From Owenia fusiformis (taxonomy: Eukaryota > Annelida > Polychaeta > Sabellida > Oweniidae): a stretch of DNA of 25,000 nucleotides. The position numbers and the translations under genes were made by a program. Location of the stretch: positions 1 to 25,000 of the forward strand of contig CAIIXF020000278.1 of assembly GCA_903813345.2 (NCBI GenBank). The letters run 5' to 3'. The notes beneath the pieces are model-generated. The model searched no databases. It had not been told where the DNA came from and saw only the letters and a program-made list of their open reading frames with translations. Positions 9,401-16,640 of this stretch are shown here, piece by piece (position 1 is the stretch's first letter; each line of letters starts with the position of its first letter).

Positions 9401-11799
9401 AGATATTGGACAGCGTCTGTTCTATGAGTGGCAGCAGACTTCAGTGCCAAACTACGCAATATTGTTCTATCTAGCCTATACTGGGTTACATGTACTGAAT
9501 CTCAGAGTAGTTAAAGTCACAGTCTTACTTTTTACTGCCATTTATTAAGTTTCTTATGAACACGAGAGTACCGACCGGCCACTAGTGCCCTGTGAATACT
9601 TATATATTAAGGTATTCATTTGAGACAGTATTTTCAATGTGTTCGATCGTTTGACGTTTCTCTCTCACTGGTTTCAATTCCATATTAGGGAGATCGAGCT
9701 ACTCGTCTCTAAGGGAACAGGCTTTTACATTGACGTGTACTGTAAATTGTCTAAGAATTAGTTCTTCCCTTCGTATGCCCAGTCGAGTATAGGAAAATGG
9801 AAAATGGTTGTTATTAAGTAGAGGTACCATGAAAAAACAATCGAGGAGGGGGGGGGGGGATCCTGGTATCACACGTTCTCTTAAATACATCCCCACTCGA
9901 AAATTTATAAACCAACATGTCGAGTATTTTTATTTCGTTTTAAAATATTTTCTCCCCATGTTTTTTCTATAAGTCAAAACTTTTGGGCAGGTGATTTCAA
10001 GATAGGTCTGCATCTTTTATTGTTTCTAGGAACAGCAAAACAGAAATCGAAATAAAGTAAATATTTACAAAAAAAATGACATCGCTGCAGAGAGCACTTT
10101 CTCAGATTTCGACACACACATGTTCGTGACGTAGTACTATTGTATCGTGTTACGCATTGTTTAGGATAAATGTGCTTACAGCAACCTGATTTGAAAATCA
10201 TGTACCAAGTTTATTAATGTATGCACAGCATGATGTATTTTAAAACTCGCATTTGGTTTTAAAAGATGGGTTCTCATTCATCACAAAGATGGCACAACAT
10301 AAACATTTTCATATCAGGCACTTTTATTGTTTTCCTGGCATAACACAATTTGTATGAATATAGTTCTGAGTAGGGATACTAACGGGAAGTAGTCCATGTT
10401 TCAAGGACCTCTTATAAAAATACTCACATAGCGCACCCATATTTGACCCAATCTTTACGTATATGCAAATACCGCTTTATTATAAATATCAAAAAGTAAA
10501 AATTATTTTTTACTGACCAATATCATTATTTATCTATTTCTAATTTTCGTTTGTCTTTAGGGTCGTGTTGTATAAAAAAGAAAGCTGGAATGTTCTGTAA
10601 GGCGTTTGATAAGGATGTCGATTCAAGATGCAAAGGACATTGCCAATGCAAATCAGGTACGACTAGGACTTTATAATGTAGATATACCCATATTTCTCTG
10701 TTGATATAGATTATTAATAACTCAATAATGCAGAAACATTCCGGTCATTTGTAGAATCATATCTGACTCTATTTGCAGAAGTAAATCATGAGCACCCAAA
10801 CTTATGAAATACAAAGATGAAAAAGATGCCTCCATTTTGGTGTAAATGTTATTTTTTGTTGACACGCACGTATGTGAAGCTCCAAGTGTTCTGGGCTACC
10901 CAAGTATTCCGACTCTTGCCGAAGTATTCTGACTTGGCCCACGTATTCTGGGTTTACTTATTTTATCAAATACACTCGATACGGTGATTTTCAATTTCTA
11001 ACATCAATGTTAGGTCTCTACAGAGATGAATGTTGACATTAAGCTAATGAAACCACGGGCTGCCTCATGCACAAAAGGCTTTCCATTTATTCATATTATA
11101 TAAAACTAACAGGGTACCCATTGGGGAATGTAAAATCCCCGGTTGTTCGACTTTTGCACCATGGGACACTCCTGAGCAATATTTAGACAGAATGTATCAA
11201 TATATTTAGGCTGGGTCTCAATTTCAGGAATATACCCGATTTTTGGAAAATGGGCCCCGATCTAAAAAATGCGTCCATATTTTTAAAAAGTGTGTCAAAA
11301 CTTTCAACGAGCCAACATTTTAGGACTCTCTTTTTCATCCTAGCATTTTTCCAGCAACAATTAATTTTTTGAACCCTCTCCTGTGAATTATAAAATATGA
11401 TAAAATAAGCGATCTCGGAACACTTGTGTTGTCAGAACAGTTGGGCAATAGTCAGAACACTTGGGTAGCCCAGAACAGTTGGGCTTTCACACATGTAATT
11501 AACTCTTATGCCGGTCTTTGACATTGGCTACCATCTATAACATTTATCAACCAGGTCGATCGATCAACTAAAAAAAGCCTTTTGAATTAAAATCTATAGT
11601 TTTATTTTTTTCATTTAAATATTTGGCACATATCAATATGTAGAACTAAATTGAGTATCTATGTTTTTGGCTTTTGATACTTCCAGGGTTAACGTGTTTC
11701 ACAGAGCAGAAGAAATGGGGCAGAAGCAAACGATTTGGACAATGCAAAGCGCCCTCTAACGATGTCACAACAGAATTACCAATATCCTATCGGCCCTAA
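254..11799 (+). CDS. Secreted single-CRD Dickkopf/draxin-like colipase-fold protein (six exons, 412 aa)
   Basis: Joined from exons 254-489, 1706-1791, 5420-5520, 5974-6580, 10561-10656 and 11687-11799; all junctions are GT-AG and the frame is open throughout (1,239 nt). Residues 1-24 are a signal peptide with a long Leu/Val core. Residues 25-100 are acidic and polar, with a dibasic RKR at 99-101. A His cluster lies at 103-116, an acidic stretch at 142-187, a Lys/Glu/Arg/Gln-rich probable helix at 189-330. Cysteines at 335, 341, 346, 347, 356, 367, 371, 373, 379 and 395 form one domain, C-x5-C-x4-CC-x8-C...C-x-C-x5-C, the pattern I know from Dickkopf CRD2, shared with colipase, prokineticin and draxin. 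There is no CRD1 and no other cysteine, so the layout is closest to draxin, a secreted axon-guidance/Wnt antagonist. Function here is inferred; orthology is not shown. It could instead be a lineage-specific secreted peptide. The start has A at -3. Confidence 0.85.
490..1705 (+). other. Intron 1 of the Dickkopf/draxin-like gene
   Basis: GT-AG intron, AT-rich. It holds a small tandem repeat at about 1050-1095, two and a bit copies of a 19-bp unit rich in ATTGGTATTATCG. Open frames here (for example 914-1153) lack any recognisable protein. Confidence 0.7.
1706..1791 (+). CDS. Exon 2: 86-bp linker exon with dibasic RKR site
   Basis: A pyrimidine-rich acceptor (TTTCCTTCCAG) precedes it and donor GTAAAT follows AAAAG. 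Its length of 86 converts the phase left by exon 1 (two bases over) into the phase required by exon 3 (one base over). Skipping it would make exon 3 stop after about ten codons. It encodes S79 to K107, including LVDPVSALSRKRTHRHIK, with a dibasic KR at 100-101 that a proprotein convertase might cut, although P4 is Ser and not Arg. Confidence 0.75.
2111..4348. mobile_element. Mariner-like element with ACAGGGTG termini, interrupted by another element
   Basis: The left end reads TATACAGGGTGACACAAAAA and the right end, on the opposite strand, TGCACAGGGTGGTCCAAAAA: imperfect inverted ends flanked by TA dinucleotides, as in Tc1/mariner-type transposons. Without the inserted element (3084-4173) the remnant is about 1.15 kb. 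I see no transposase frame, so it is non-autonomous or decayed. The superfamily is inferred from the ends only. Confidence 0.5.
3084..4173. mobile_element. 1,090-bp PIF/Harbinger-like non-autonomous element with TAA duplication
   Basis: Both ends begin CACCCCAGTCACATTT (perfect 16-bp terminal inverted repeat at 3084-3099 and 4158-4173). TAA occurs immediately outside each end (3081-3083, 4174-4176). A 3-bp TWA target duplication is characteristic of PIF/Harbinger. Both subterminal regions carry many copies of a motif like ACCGCA(C)GCGGCCGTAG in both orientations, as in transposase-binding arrays. The middle contains an inverted repeat around CAAACTTGTTCCAT (3754 and about 3880). No transposase coding sequence is visible, and frames inside are chance. 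Confidence 0.7.
4515..4560 (+). mobile_element. Solo mariner-like terminus
   Basis: TATACAGGGTGGCCCAAAAT resembles the left end at 2111. No matching right end is visible in the following kilobase, so this is a truncated copy or the end of an element whose partner has decayed. Confidence 0.35.
5420..5520 (+). CDS. Exon 3: histidine-rich segment
   Basis: Acceptor TGTGTGCAG, donor A|GTAAGT. It encodes residues 108-141, starting GHHHHRHHHG and continuing with a polar, Gln/Asp/Lys-rich stretch. Only this frame (codons from 5422) joins exon 4 in frame; the other two frames stop within the exon or at its 3' edge. Together with the HRH at the end of exon 2 this makes nine histidines in fourteen residues. 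Confidence 0.75.
5521..5973 (+). other. Intron 3 of the Dickkopf/draxin-like gene
   Basis: 453-bp GT-AG intron. The frame of exon 4 is open back to 5878 within it, but the acceptor at 5971-5973 and phase fit with exon 3 mark the exon start. Nothing else recognised. Confidence 0.7.
5974..6580 (+). CDS. Exon 4: acidic segment, Lys/Glu/Arg helix and first two CRD cysteines
   Basis: Acceptor TTTTACAG, donor CAG|GTATAT. It encodes residues 142-343. The first ~46 residues are acidic (TDVDEDANVEQ). The next ~140 are almost only K, E, R, Q, A and D with alternating charge, typical of a charged single alpha-helix or coiled coil. The exon ends with LIVCETDADCNA, the first two cysteines of the C-terminal domain. 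Read through the donor, the frame stops eight residues later, fitting a real exon end. Composition explains the long Phe/Leu/Ser-rich open frames on the opposite strand. Confidence 0.85.
6896..7119. mobile_element. 224-bp MITE with ~62-bp terminal inverted repeats
   Basis: The 62 bases from 6896 match the reverse complement of 7058-7119 at about 56 positions, starting TATGGTT(T/A)GCCAACC. The short centre contains three copies of a CAC(G)GGCGTAATTTTA-like motif. Similar direct segments (TAT(G/A)GCGTCAAAA) lie at 6851 and 7122 outside the ends; the exact target duplication is unclear. Confidence 0.65.
7951..8394. repeat. Pair of perfect 30-bp inverted repeats, 384 bp apart
   Basis: Bases 7951-7980 (starting CATAAGAAGTAGATTC) are the exact reverse complement of 8365-8394. 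This looks like the ends of a small DNA transposon, but no target duplication is evident. The interior is noncoding. Confidence 0.6.
8419..8563. mobile_element. Diverged CGCGAA-type MITE
   Basis: An imperfect palindrome: ATTCGCGCATTCAACTGACGG at the left pairs with GCCGGTAGTTGAATTCTCGAATG at the right, and CTTTTTATGG(T/C)CAACTCATT(N)AAATATGAAT occurs inverted in the middle. The same CAACTCATTNAAATATGAAT core and CCGGTAGCC/ATTCGCG ends occur in the elements at 24713 and 24908. Confidence 0.55.
8728..9396 (-). CDS. Secreted collagen-like protein (222 aa, intronless)
   Basis: Starts at ATG 9396 (MRTVTHFAILATTLYIYIAA, a signal peptide) and stops at 8730-8728. After the signal peptide comes an acidic segment, then a heptad-like helix (VSRNELNELIAQLKKEVYDE), then one cysteine at DECKHM that could link chains. 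From GERGLP onward it is Gly-X-Y repeat to the last codon (GSP), with interruptions at GDDALP, GYGIKG, GVPSEVKG and GLQVSGLDLQG. X is often Leu/Glu/Pro and Y often Lys/Arg, giving collagen-like charge pairs. It contains one RGD tripeptide (GIRGDD). There is no C-terminal globular domain (no C1q, lectin, NC1). The open frame extends upstream to 9459 but without an ATG. It sits antisense within intron 4 of the neighbouring gene. It may be a complete small secreted collagen, or the 5' exon of a longer gene, though no donor is seen before the stop. Confidence 0.8.
   Translation of the reverse strand: MRTVTHFAILATTLYIYIAAESGDDRLQENEVNTEHFVSRNELNELIAQLKKEVYDECKHMRGERGLPGRSGLPGLKGIRGDDALPGLKGIPGLDGKPGYGIKGHVGLPGEKGEPGIPGVPSEVKGEAGDPGRKGEIGPAGRRGQRGRKGLPGQKGDRGSSGLQVSGLDLQGNRGNDGEPGMPGLDGLPGLKGPKGDIGLPGRDGRDGFPGLPGLKGQHGSP
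9599..9606 (-). promoter_or_regulatory. Possible TATA box of the collagen-like gene
   Basis: On the minus strand the sequence reads TATATAAG, a good TATA match, about 205 bp upstream of the ATG. Transcription would begin near 9570, giving a ~170-base 5' UTR. Positional inference only. Confidence 0.4.
10561..10656 (+). CDS. Exon 5: core of the 10-cysteine domain
   Basis: Acceptor TTTGTCTTTAG, donor CAG|GTACGA; 96 bp, entered and left with one base over. It encodes GSCCIKKKAGMFCKAF... to ...RCKGHCQCKSG, carrying six of the ten cysteines (346, 347, 356, 367, 371, 373). The CC pair and the C-x-C-x5-C-L/T motif are hallmarks of Dickkopf CRD2-type domains. It lies 3,980 bp downstream of exon 4 and is too short to find without splicing logic. 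Confidence 0.85.
10657..11686 (+). other. Intron 5 of the Dickkopf/draxin-like gene
   Basis: 1,030-bp GT-AG intron separating cysteines eight and nine of the domain. Most of it is taken up by an inverted-repeat element (10871-11492). Confidence 0.75.
10871..11492. mobile_element. Inverted-repeat element with CTGGGCTACCCAAGT ends
   Basis: The left arm (from 10871, containing TCTGGGCTACCCAAGT) matches the reverse complement of the right arm (to 11492, containing ACTTGGGTAGCCCAGA) over about 60 bases. Each arm carries several copies of a ~20-bp unit like CCCAAGTNTTCTGAC. The 450-bp centre is noncoding. Probably a non-autonomous DNA transposon; the target duplication is not resolved. Confidence 0.55.
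11687..11799 (+). CDS. Exon 6: last two cysteines and C-terminus
   Basis: Acceptor ACTTCCAG after a T-rich tract. It encodes residues 376-412: GLTCF..., then W385 and C395 within KRFGQCKAP, and an uncharged-to-acidic tail ending ISYRP before TAA (11797-11799). The x15 gap between cysteines nine and ten matches the long last loop of the family. Confidence 0.85.
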
Positions 11800-11868
11800 A
11801 AGGCCAAATCGATATACTATAGACTTTTACATGAAACATTTTTGATATTTTTTAATAAGTATATTGTA

Positions 11869-11874
11869 AATAAA
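11869..11874 (+). terminator. Polyadenylation signal AATAAA of the Dickkopf/draxin-like gene
   Basis: An AATAAA hexamer lies 70 bp after the stop codon, followed by TG-rich sequence (GTTTGAGTATGAGCG). A second AATAAA lies at 11940-11945. Either would give a short 3' UTR. Confidence 0.6.
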
Positions 11875-11899
11875 GTTTGAGTATGAGCGTTTGTAGACA

Positions 11900-12596
11900 A
11901 TATCTGCATATCAATAAGTCATAATATCGATACCATCACAATAAAAAGGATTCATAAATGTGTAATTATGCATAAAGACTTATATCTTTGACTTTTCTAC
12001 CATGAAATATGTCATTATGTATCAATAATCATGAATATTTCAACCACACGTGTGGAAATCATCGCCTAATGATCTAACTGTGTAAATGGTCTATCTAAGC
12101 TATAAATCACAAATATAAGATATGATATCTGTGTTTGCATGAAATATTAGTCGAGATTCACATTCTTGAAGAATTGATACTTTGGAATGAAATCTGCAGG
12201 CTTGAAATGTGATATACAGTATTTGAAATATTCAGACTAGTCGATCATATCTGAACTTATTTCGTGATACGTAGCTGGCTGGCTGTGGAATCGCTTCATG
12301 GATCATCACGTTTCAATTCATTCACTTCTTGTACTCTTGATGTTGTACGTTTGCCCGTGTTGTAATAGCAAGTAAGAACGTAATGATGCGTCTCTGATTG
12401 TATTTAGATGTGATGTCAGTTTACGTTCACATGAATTATTATACTGCTGTAAATAGAAATCGCTCCCGTTGAAATGTTGAATGGCTTCCACTTTCATATG
12501 ACCATACGACTTCATGTACTAACTGTACTACACGTGTGAATTATTGTATTTGTAAATAAATAAAAATAAAACAATCAAGTCTTCTCTTTTAACATC
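11900..12596. other. Intergenic, no gene recognised
   Basis: AT-rich sequence downstream of the Dickkopf/draxin-like gene. A cluster of AATAAA hexamers at about 12552-12572 could act as a distal polyadenylation region. A 65-codon minus-strand frame at 12318-12515 has no recognisable features. Confidence 0.4.
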
Positions 12597-12602
12597 AATA
12601 CA

Positions 12603-14269
12603 CACGAGGGAAAAGTCTACCCGCGTATATACAACCTACCGTCGAGCAAAGACCCGAAGATGTCTGAAAATGTAGGGGATAAGTTAATAAACTCCTGTTT
12701 TATATTGAATTTCTCAATGTCAGAAATAGATAAAACACAAAATTGTTTGTAACCGATATAGTTGTTGTTCCAGGCTCTCATGGTTAGAGAATAATGAGTA
12801 CTTAATGCAATATTTACTATCAAATCGCTAAATTCAACTTCTAAATATTAGAATGATGTTTTACATCTTCAATAAGTAAGAACCATGGCTGTATTTACTC
12901 CATTTGATTCAAAAATACAATAGGTGCAAATATATTACATTTGTTTCACTGCCATACGTTGCATATCATTGAAATCACCGGTGAACGTTGAAAATGAAAG
13001 ACCCGATTACAAGTATACCACGAGTACGATTCAATAGGACCCGATGCTACCGCCTGAGTATTCCGATTATACCGTGAGTAAAACCCGATGAGGTAGTGAG
13101 CAAGCTTTCGAATGATCATATAATAACATGAAGTATATCACAAATATTCCTGTTAATATGATATAATTCCCGCAGCACTATACGTCAACGTCTGTGTCCC
13201 GCGAAGTTCTTTAAAACAATTGAATTCATGCTTTCACTCGAATCACCATAATTTTCATTGTTGATGATATCACCACTTCTATCTGACTATGCTCATAATC
13301 CAATGAGTTTGGTAGGTGTTATTTTGTATCTACCAAGACGGTAAACATATGAGAAATAGTTATATATTTTGATTGGTCTAAAATGTGCAAAGTTTACCTG
13401 TTATGCTCATTCGCTCTCAATTTTGAATAAAATAAGATATCAGTAGAACGGCTACTAAAATGAAAAAAGATTGACCAGTAGAGATTAGGAACGTGAAACA
13501 TTCATTTTTTGGATAATAATTGATTTAAATGCAATTCCGCGCCTTTCCTATCCTCCAATGTTGATAGCCTTATTTCTGTTGTGTCAGTCTGGGTCAAAAT
13601 GTTACAATAGTATTAATAACGAGTAACCCTTCTAATAAAGGCAATTAAATCAAGGTTCGAAAACTCCCAAAAGTAACCCTAACACTATTTCATCATCAGC
13701 ATGTCATAGACTCGACGATATAATCGGATCTCAACAGATTTTACTCAAGTAATGTTCGGATTCTGAGATCATTTTCTCAAGATATTTTCGGAGCTTTATA
13801 ATATTACTCGTCGATCACATCGGGTCTGATGTCCGATAACATCGTATCTTTTAGGACAAAGTTTATGTGAAGATTTTGCTGTTCAAAAGTGCTATTTTGA
13901 CCTAATATTTTGACACTTAATGTATTATGCATATGACATATATTTACCGTACCAAGTATGTCTTATGTATGGCTCATTATCAATTAAAGGGAGTATGAAT
14001 GAGAAAAACAAATCGAAAACCATTATACGTTTAACTTATCTATTAATTTGGACAAAACAAATATATTTCAACTATAATTTTAGGCCAATTACGCCTGCTA
14101 GAACATCTTAGTAACAATTCTAACCATCCAAGGGTATTGATAGTGACATTATATTACCTTTATTGTCCATTTTCCTACGAGATGTACCTTACCAAAAATT
14201 GGATTGGCGGTATATTCGTGTCTTACTCGGCGGTTGGTTGTATATACGCGGGTAGACTTTGCCATCGTG
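12603..14269. mobile_element. 1,667-bp TIR element with 6-bp target duplication AATACA
   Basis: The left end (CACGAGGGAAAAGTCTACCC) and right end (on the minus strand CACGATGGCAAAGTCTACCC) are inverted copies over ~56 bases, including a perfect 25-bp block at 12612-12636. AATACA occurs directly outside both ends (12597-12602 and 14270-14275). Six-base duplications are known for Maverick/Polinton-, IS3EU- and Dada-type elements; I cannot decide among them. The interior has no transposase-like frame, so it is non-autonomous or an internally deleted copy. Confidence 0.75.
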
Positions 14270-14275
14270 AATACA

Positions 14276-14786
14276 TGTCTACGTTAATTACTTAAGCTTT
14301 AGAAAAAATAGTTTTGGACATATCAGCCAAAGGACAACCTTTAGGTCAGTTAAAGAGGGACATGGGGTATAAATAGGAGGCAGACTAATGGAACAGCCAA
14401 AATAACTGGATTTTTGATATTTTCACAAAGCTGGTCAATTTTCTCAAATTTTATATTGATTGAGAAAATGTATTGCTTCCAATTTTGTTATGTGTATCTT
14501 TCAATGTATTGATGTTCTGCAGTTAGATTTTAACTTCATCCTTTTATTGGGTTGTGAAAAGACATTTAAAAACAGAAATAACATTTTTCAAATTTAAAAG
14601 TCCTCAAACTTAACCAATCAGAATCAAGTATTAAGCAATGCTGTTAATTAAACTTACTAATCCTGACTTTCTGTACAATGTTAAAGTGTGGATGTAACCT
14701 GATATTTTAATGGGAGTTACTAGCAACTTTAAAACCGGCCTTTAAGCTTTAATTACATGATCATTAAGCCCAAAAAATTTGGATAT
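14276..14786. other. Intergenic, no gene recognised
   Basis: AT-rich noncoding sequence between the TIR element and the minisatellite. No splice-bounded exon or RNA gene recognised. Confidence 0.4.
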
Positions 14787-14807
14787 GTCTACGCGTTTTC
14801 AGATTAC

Positions 14808-15561
14808 AAACTTGCCAACCTGAAATGAAAAATTTTCGGGAGATTTAAAAAAAATTGCGGTACTTTTACGGGAGTTTTTTCAAAATCCGGTAGTTTTTGC
14901 GGGAGTTTTATGAAAAAAAGCGGGAGTTTTTACGGGAGATTTTTGAAAAAACGGGAGTTTTTACGGGAGATTAAAAAAAAGGTATTTTTCGCGGTAAATT
15001 AAAAAAAACGTGACTTTTTACGGTTGATTTCAGAAAAAACGAGAGTTTCTGCGGTAGGTTTTGAAAAAACGGGAGTTTTTACGGTAGATTTCTGAAAAAC
15101 GGGAGTTTTTACGGTAGATTTCTGAAAAAACGGGAGTTTTTACGGTAGATTTCGGAAAAAACTGGAGTTTTTACGGTAGATTTTGAAAAAAACGGGAGTT
15201 TTACGGTAGATTTCTGAAAAAACGGAAGTTTTTACTTTAGATTTTGAAAAAACTGGAGTTTTTACGGTAGATTTTGAAAGAACGGGAGTTTTTACGGTAG
15301 ATTTCGGAAAAACGGGAGTTCTTACGGTAGGTTTCTGAAAAACAGGTGTTTTTACGGTAGATTTTGAAAAAATATGGGAGATTTCAACAAAAATACGGGA
15401 GATTTTACGGCCATATTTTTAAAAAAAATTACGGGAGATTTTAGTAGAAATACGGTACGGGAGTTTTTACGGGAGAAAACGGTACGGGAGTTTGTTATTT
15501 TTTACGGAAAAACAAAAGATTTACGGGAGATTCCCGTAAAAAATGGGAGGTTTGCAAGTCT
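14808..15561. repeat. ~30-bp minisatellite array bounded by short inverted repeats
   Basis: About 23 imperfect copies of a 30-31-bp unit, core ACGGGAGTTTTTACGGTAGA then TTT(C/T)(T/G)GAAAAA. Units on the outer sides use ACGGGAGATTT, central ones ACGGTAGATTT, so the array is internally structured. AAACTTGCCAACCT at 14808-14821 pairs with AGGTTTGCAAGTCT at 15548-15561 (12 of 14). The open frame inside (15374-15568) is a by-product of the repeat. Confidence 0.85.
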
Positions 15562-15564
15562 GGA

Positions 15565-16640
15565 TTAACTGTTTGATGGATCAATTAAAGGGTGGTTCTT
15601 AATATGAAAATCTTGAACTGGTTACTGTTTCGCCATTCTGGATAAATTTTAAGGTGGCCATTTGGAATTTTCGTCCTTAAATCGTGTCTCTAAAGTCCCG
15701 TCATCTCATTTAATTTCCAGGTTAACCAGTTGACGGATCAATTTCGAATTTTCATAGATGATTTCTAGTATTAATGACAATTTAGAGCTGATTAGTTTTT
15801 TGGCATTCTGGATAAATGTTAAGACAGCCATTTTGGATTATCCGTCCTAAAATCTTGACTGTCAAGTCTTGTCCACACATTTTCAGGTTAACCGTTCGAG
15901 GGATCAATTTATAGGAATGATTCATACTATGAAAATCTAGAACAGATTTTCGGCATTCTGCGTTCAAGGGGGCCATTTTAAATTTTCCGTCCTAAAATCT
16001 CGTCTGTAAAGGCTTGTCTACTCATTTCCAGGATAACCATTTGACGGATCGATTTCAAATTTTCAGGGATGATTCTTAGTATAAAAATCTCGAACTGATT
16101 ATTTTTTTTCGGCATTCTGCGTAAATTTTAAGGGGGCCATTTTGGATTTTCCGTCCTTAAATCTCGTCTGTAAAGGCTTGTTTACTCATTTCCAGGATAA
16201 CCATTTGACGGATCGATTTCAAATTTTCTGGGATGATTCTTAGTGTGAAAGTCTAGAACTGATTAGTTTTTGGCATATTGGGTAAATGTTAAGGTGGCCA
16301 ATTTGGATTTTCCGTCCTCAAATCTTGACTGTAAAGTCTTGTCTACGCGTTTTCAGGTTAACCGTTGACGGGTTAATTTCAAATTTCACGGATGATTCTT
16401 AATATGATAATCTTGAACTGATTAGCTTTTATGCATACTGGGTACATTTTAAGGTAGCCATTTTGGATTTTCCGTCCTAAAATCTTATCTGTAAAGTCTT
16501 GTCTACATTTTCCTGGTGAACCAGTTGATAGATCGATTTCAAATTTTCAGGAATGATCCCAAACTACCGACAGTTTTTTGACAGTCCAGGTAAATTTTAA
16601 GGCGGCCACATTGGACTTTTGTCTTAAAATCATGTCTTTC
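15565..16640. repeat. ~160-bp tandem satellite, about 6.7 units
   Basis: Units begin near 15566, 15722, 15888, 16033, 16197, 16358 and 16517 (spacings 145-166). Each reads (T/A)TAACC...TTGACGGATC...TTTCAAATTTTC, then GATGATTCTTA, then GGCATTCTG, GGCCATTTTGGATTTTCCGT, then CTGTAAAG(T/G)CTTGTCTAC, then TTTCAGG. Units 4 and 5 are the most alike. The last unit decays after 16600. Confidence 0.85.

Larger units (their letters stand above)
6581..10560 (+). other. Intron 4, hosting an antisense collagen-like gene and three inverted-repeat elements
   Basis: 3,980-bp intron splitting the cysteine domain between its second and third cysteines. It contains a 224-bp MITE (6896-7119), a 30-bp inverted-repeat pair (7951-8394), a CGCGAA-type MITE relative (8419-8563) and the collagen-like gene (8728-9396, minus). 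The stretches 7120-7950 and 9610-10560 show nothing further apart from a 14-base G run near 9848. Confidence 0.75.

Noticed and set aside
9397-9459. Upstream extension of the collagen-like frame
   Set aside because: No ATG in the extension, and a signal peptide starts at the ATG at 9396.
12318-12515. 65-codon minus-strand frame
   Set aside because: No recognisable domain, signal peptide or splice context; length is expected by chance in 25 kb.
15374-15568. 64-codon frame with repeated GDF-like peptides
   Set aside because: Product of reading the minisatellite; no gene context.
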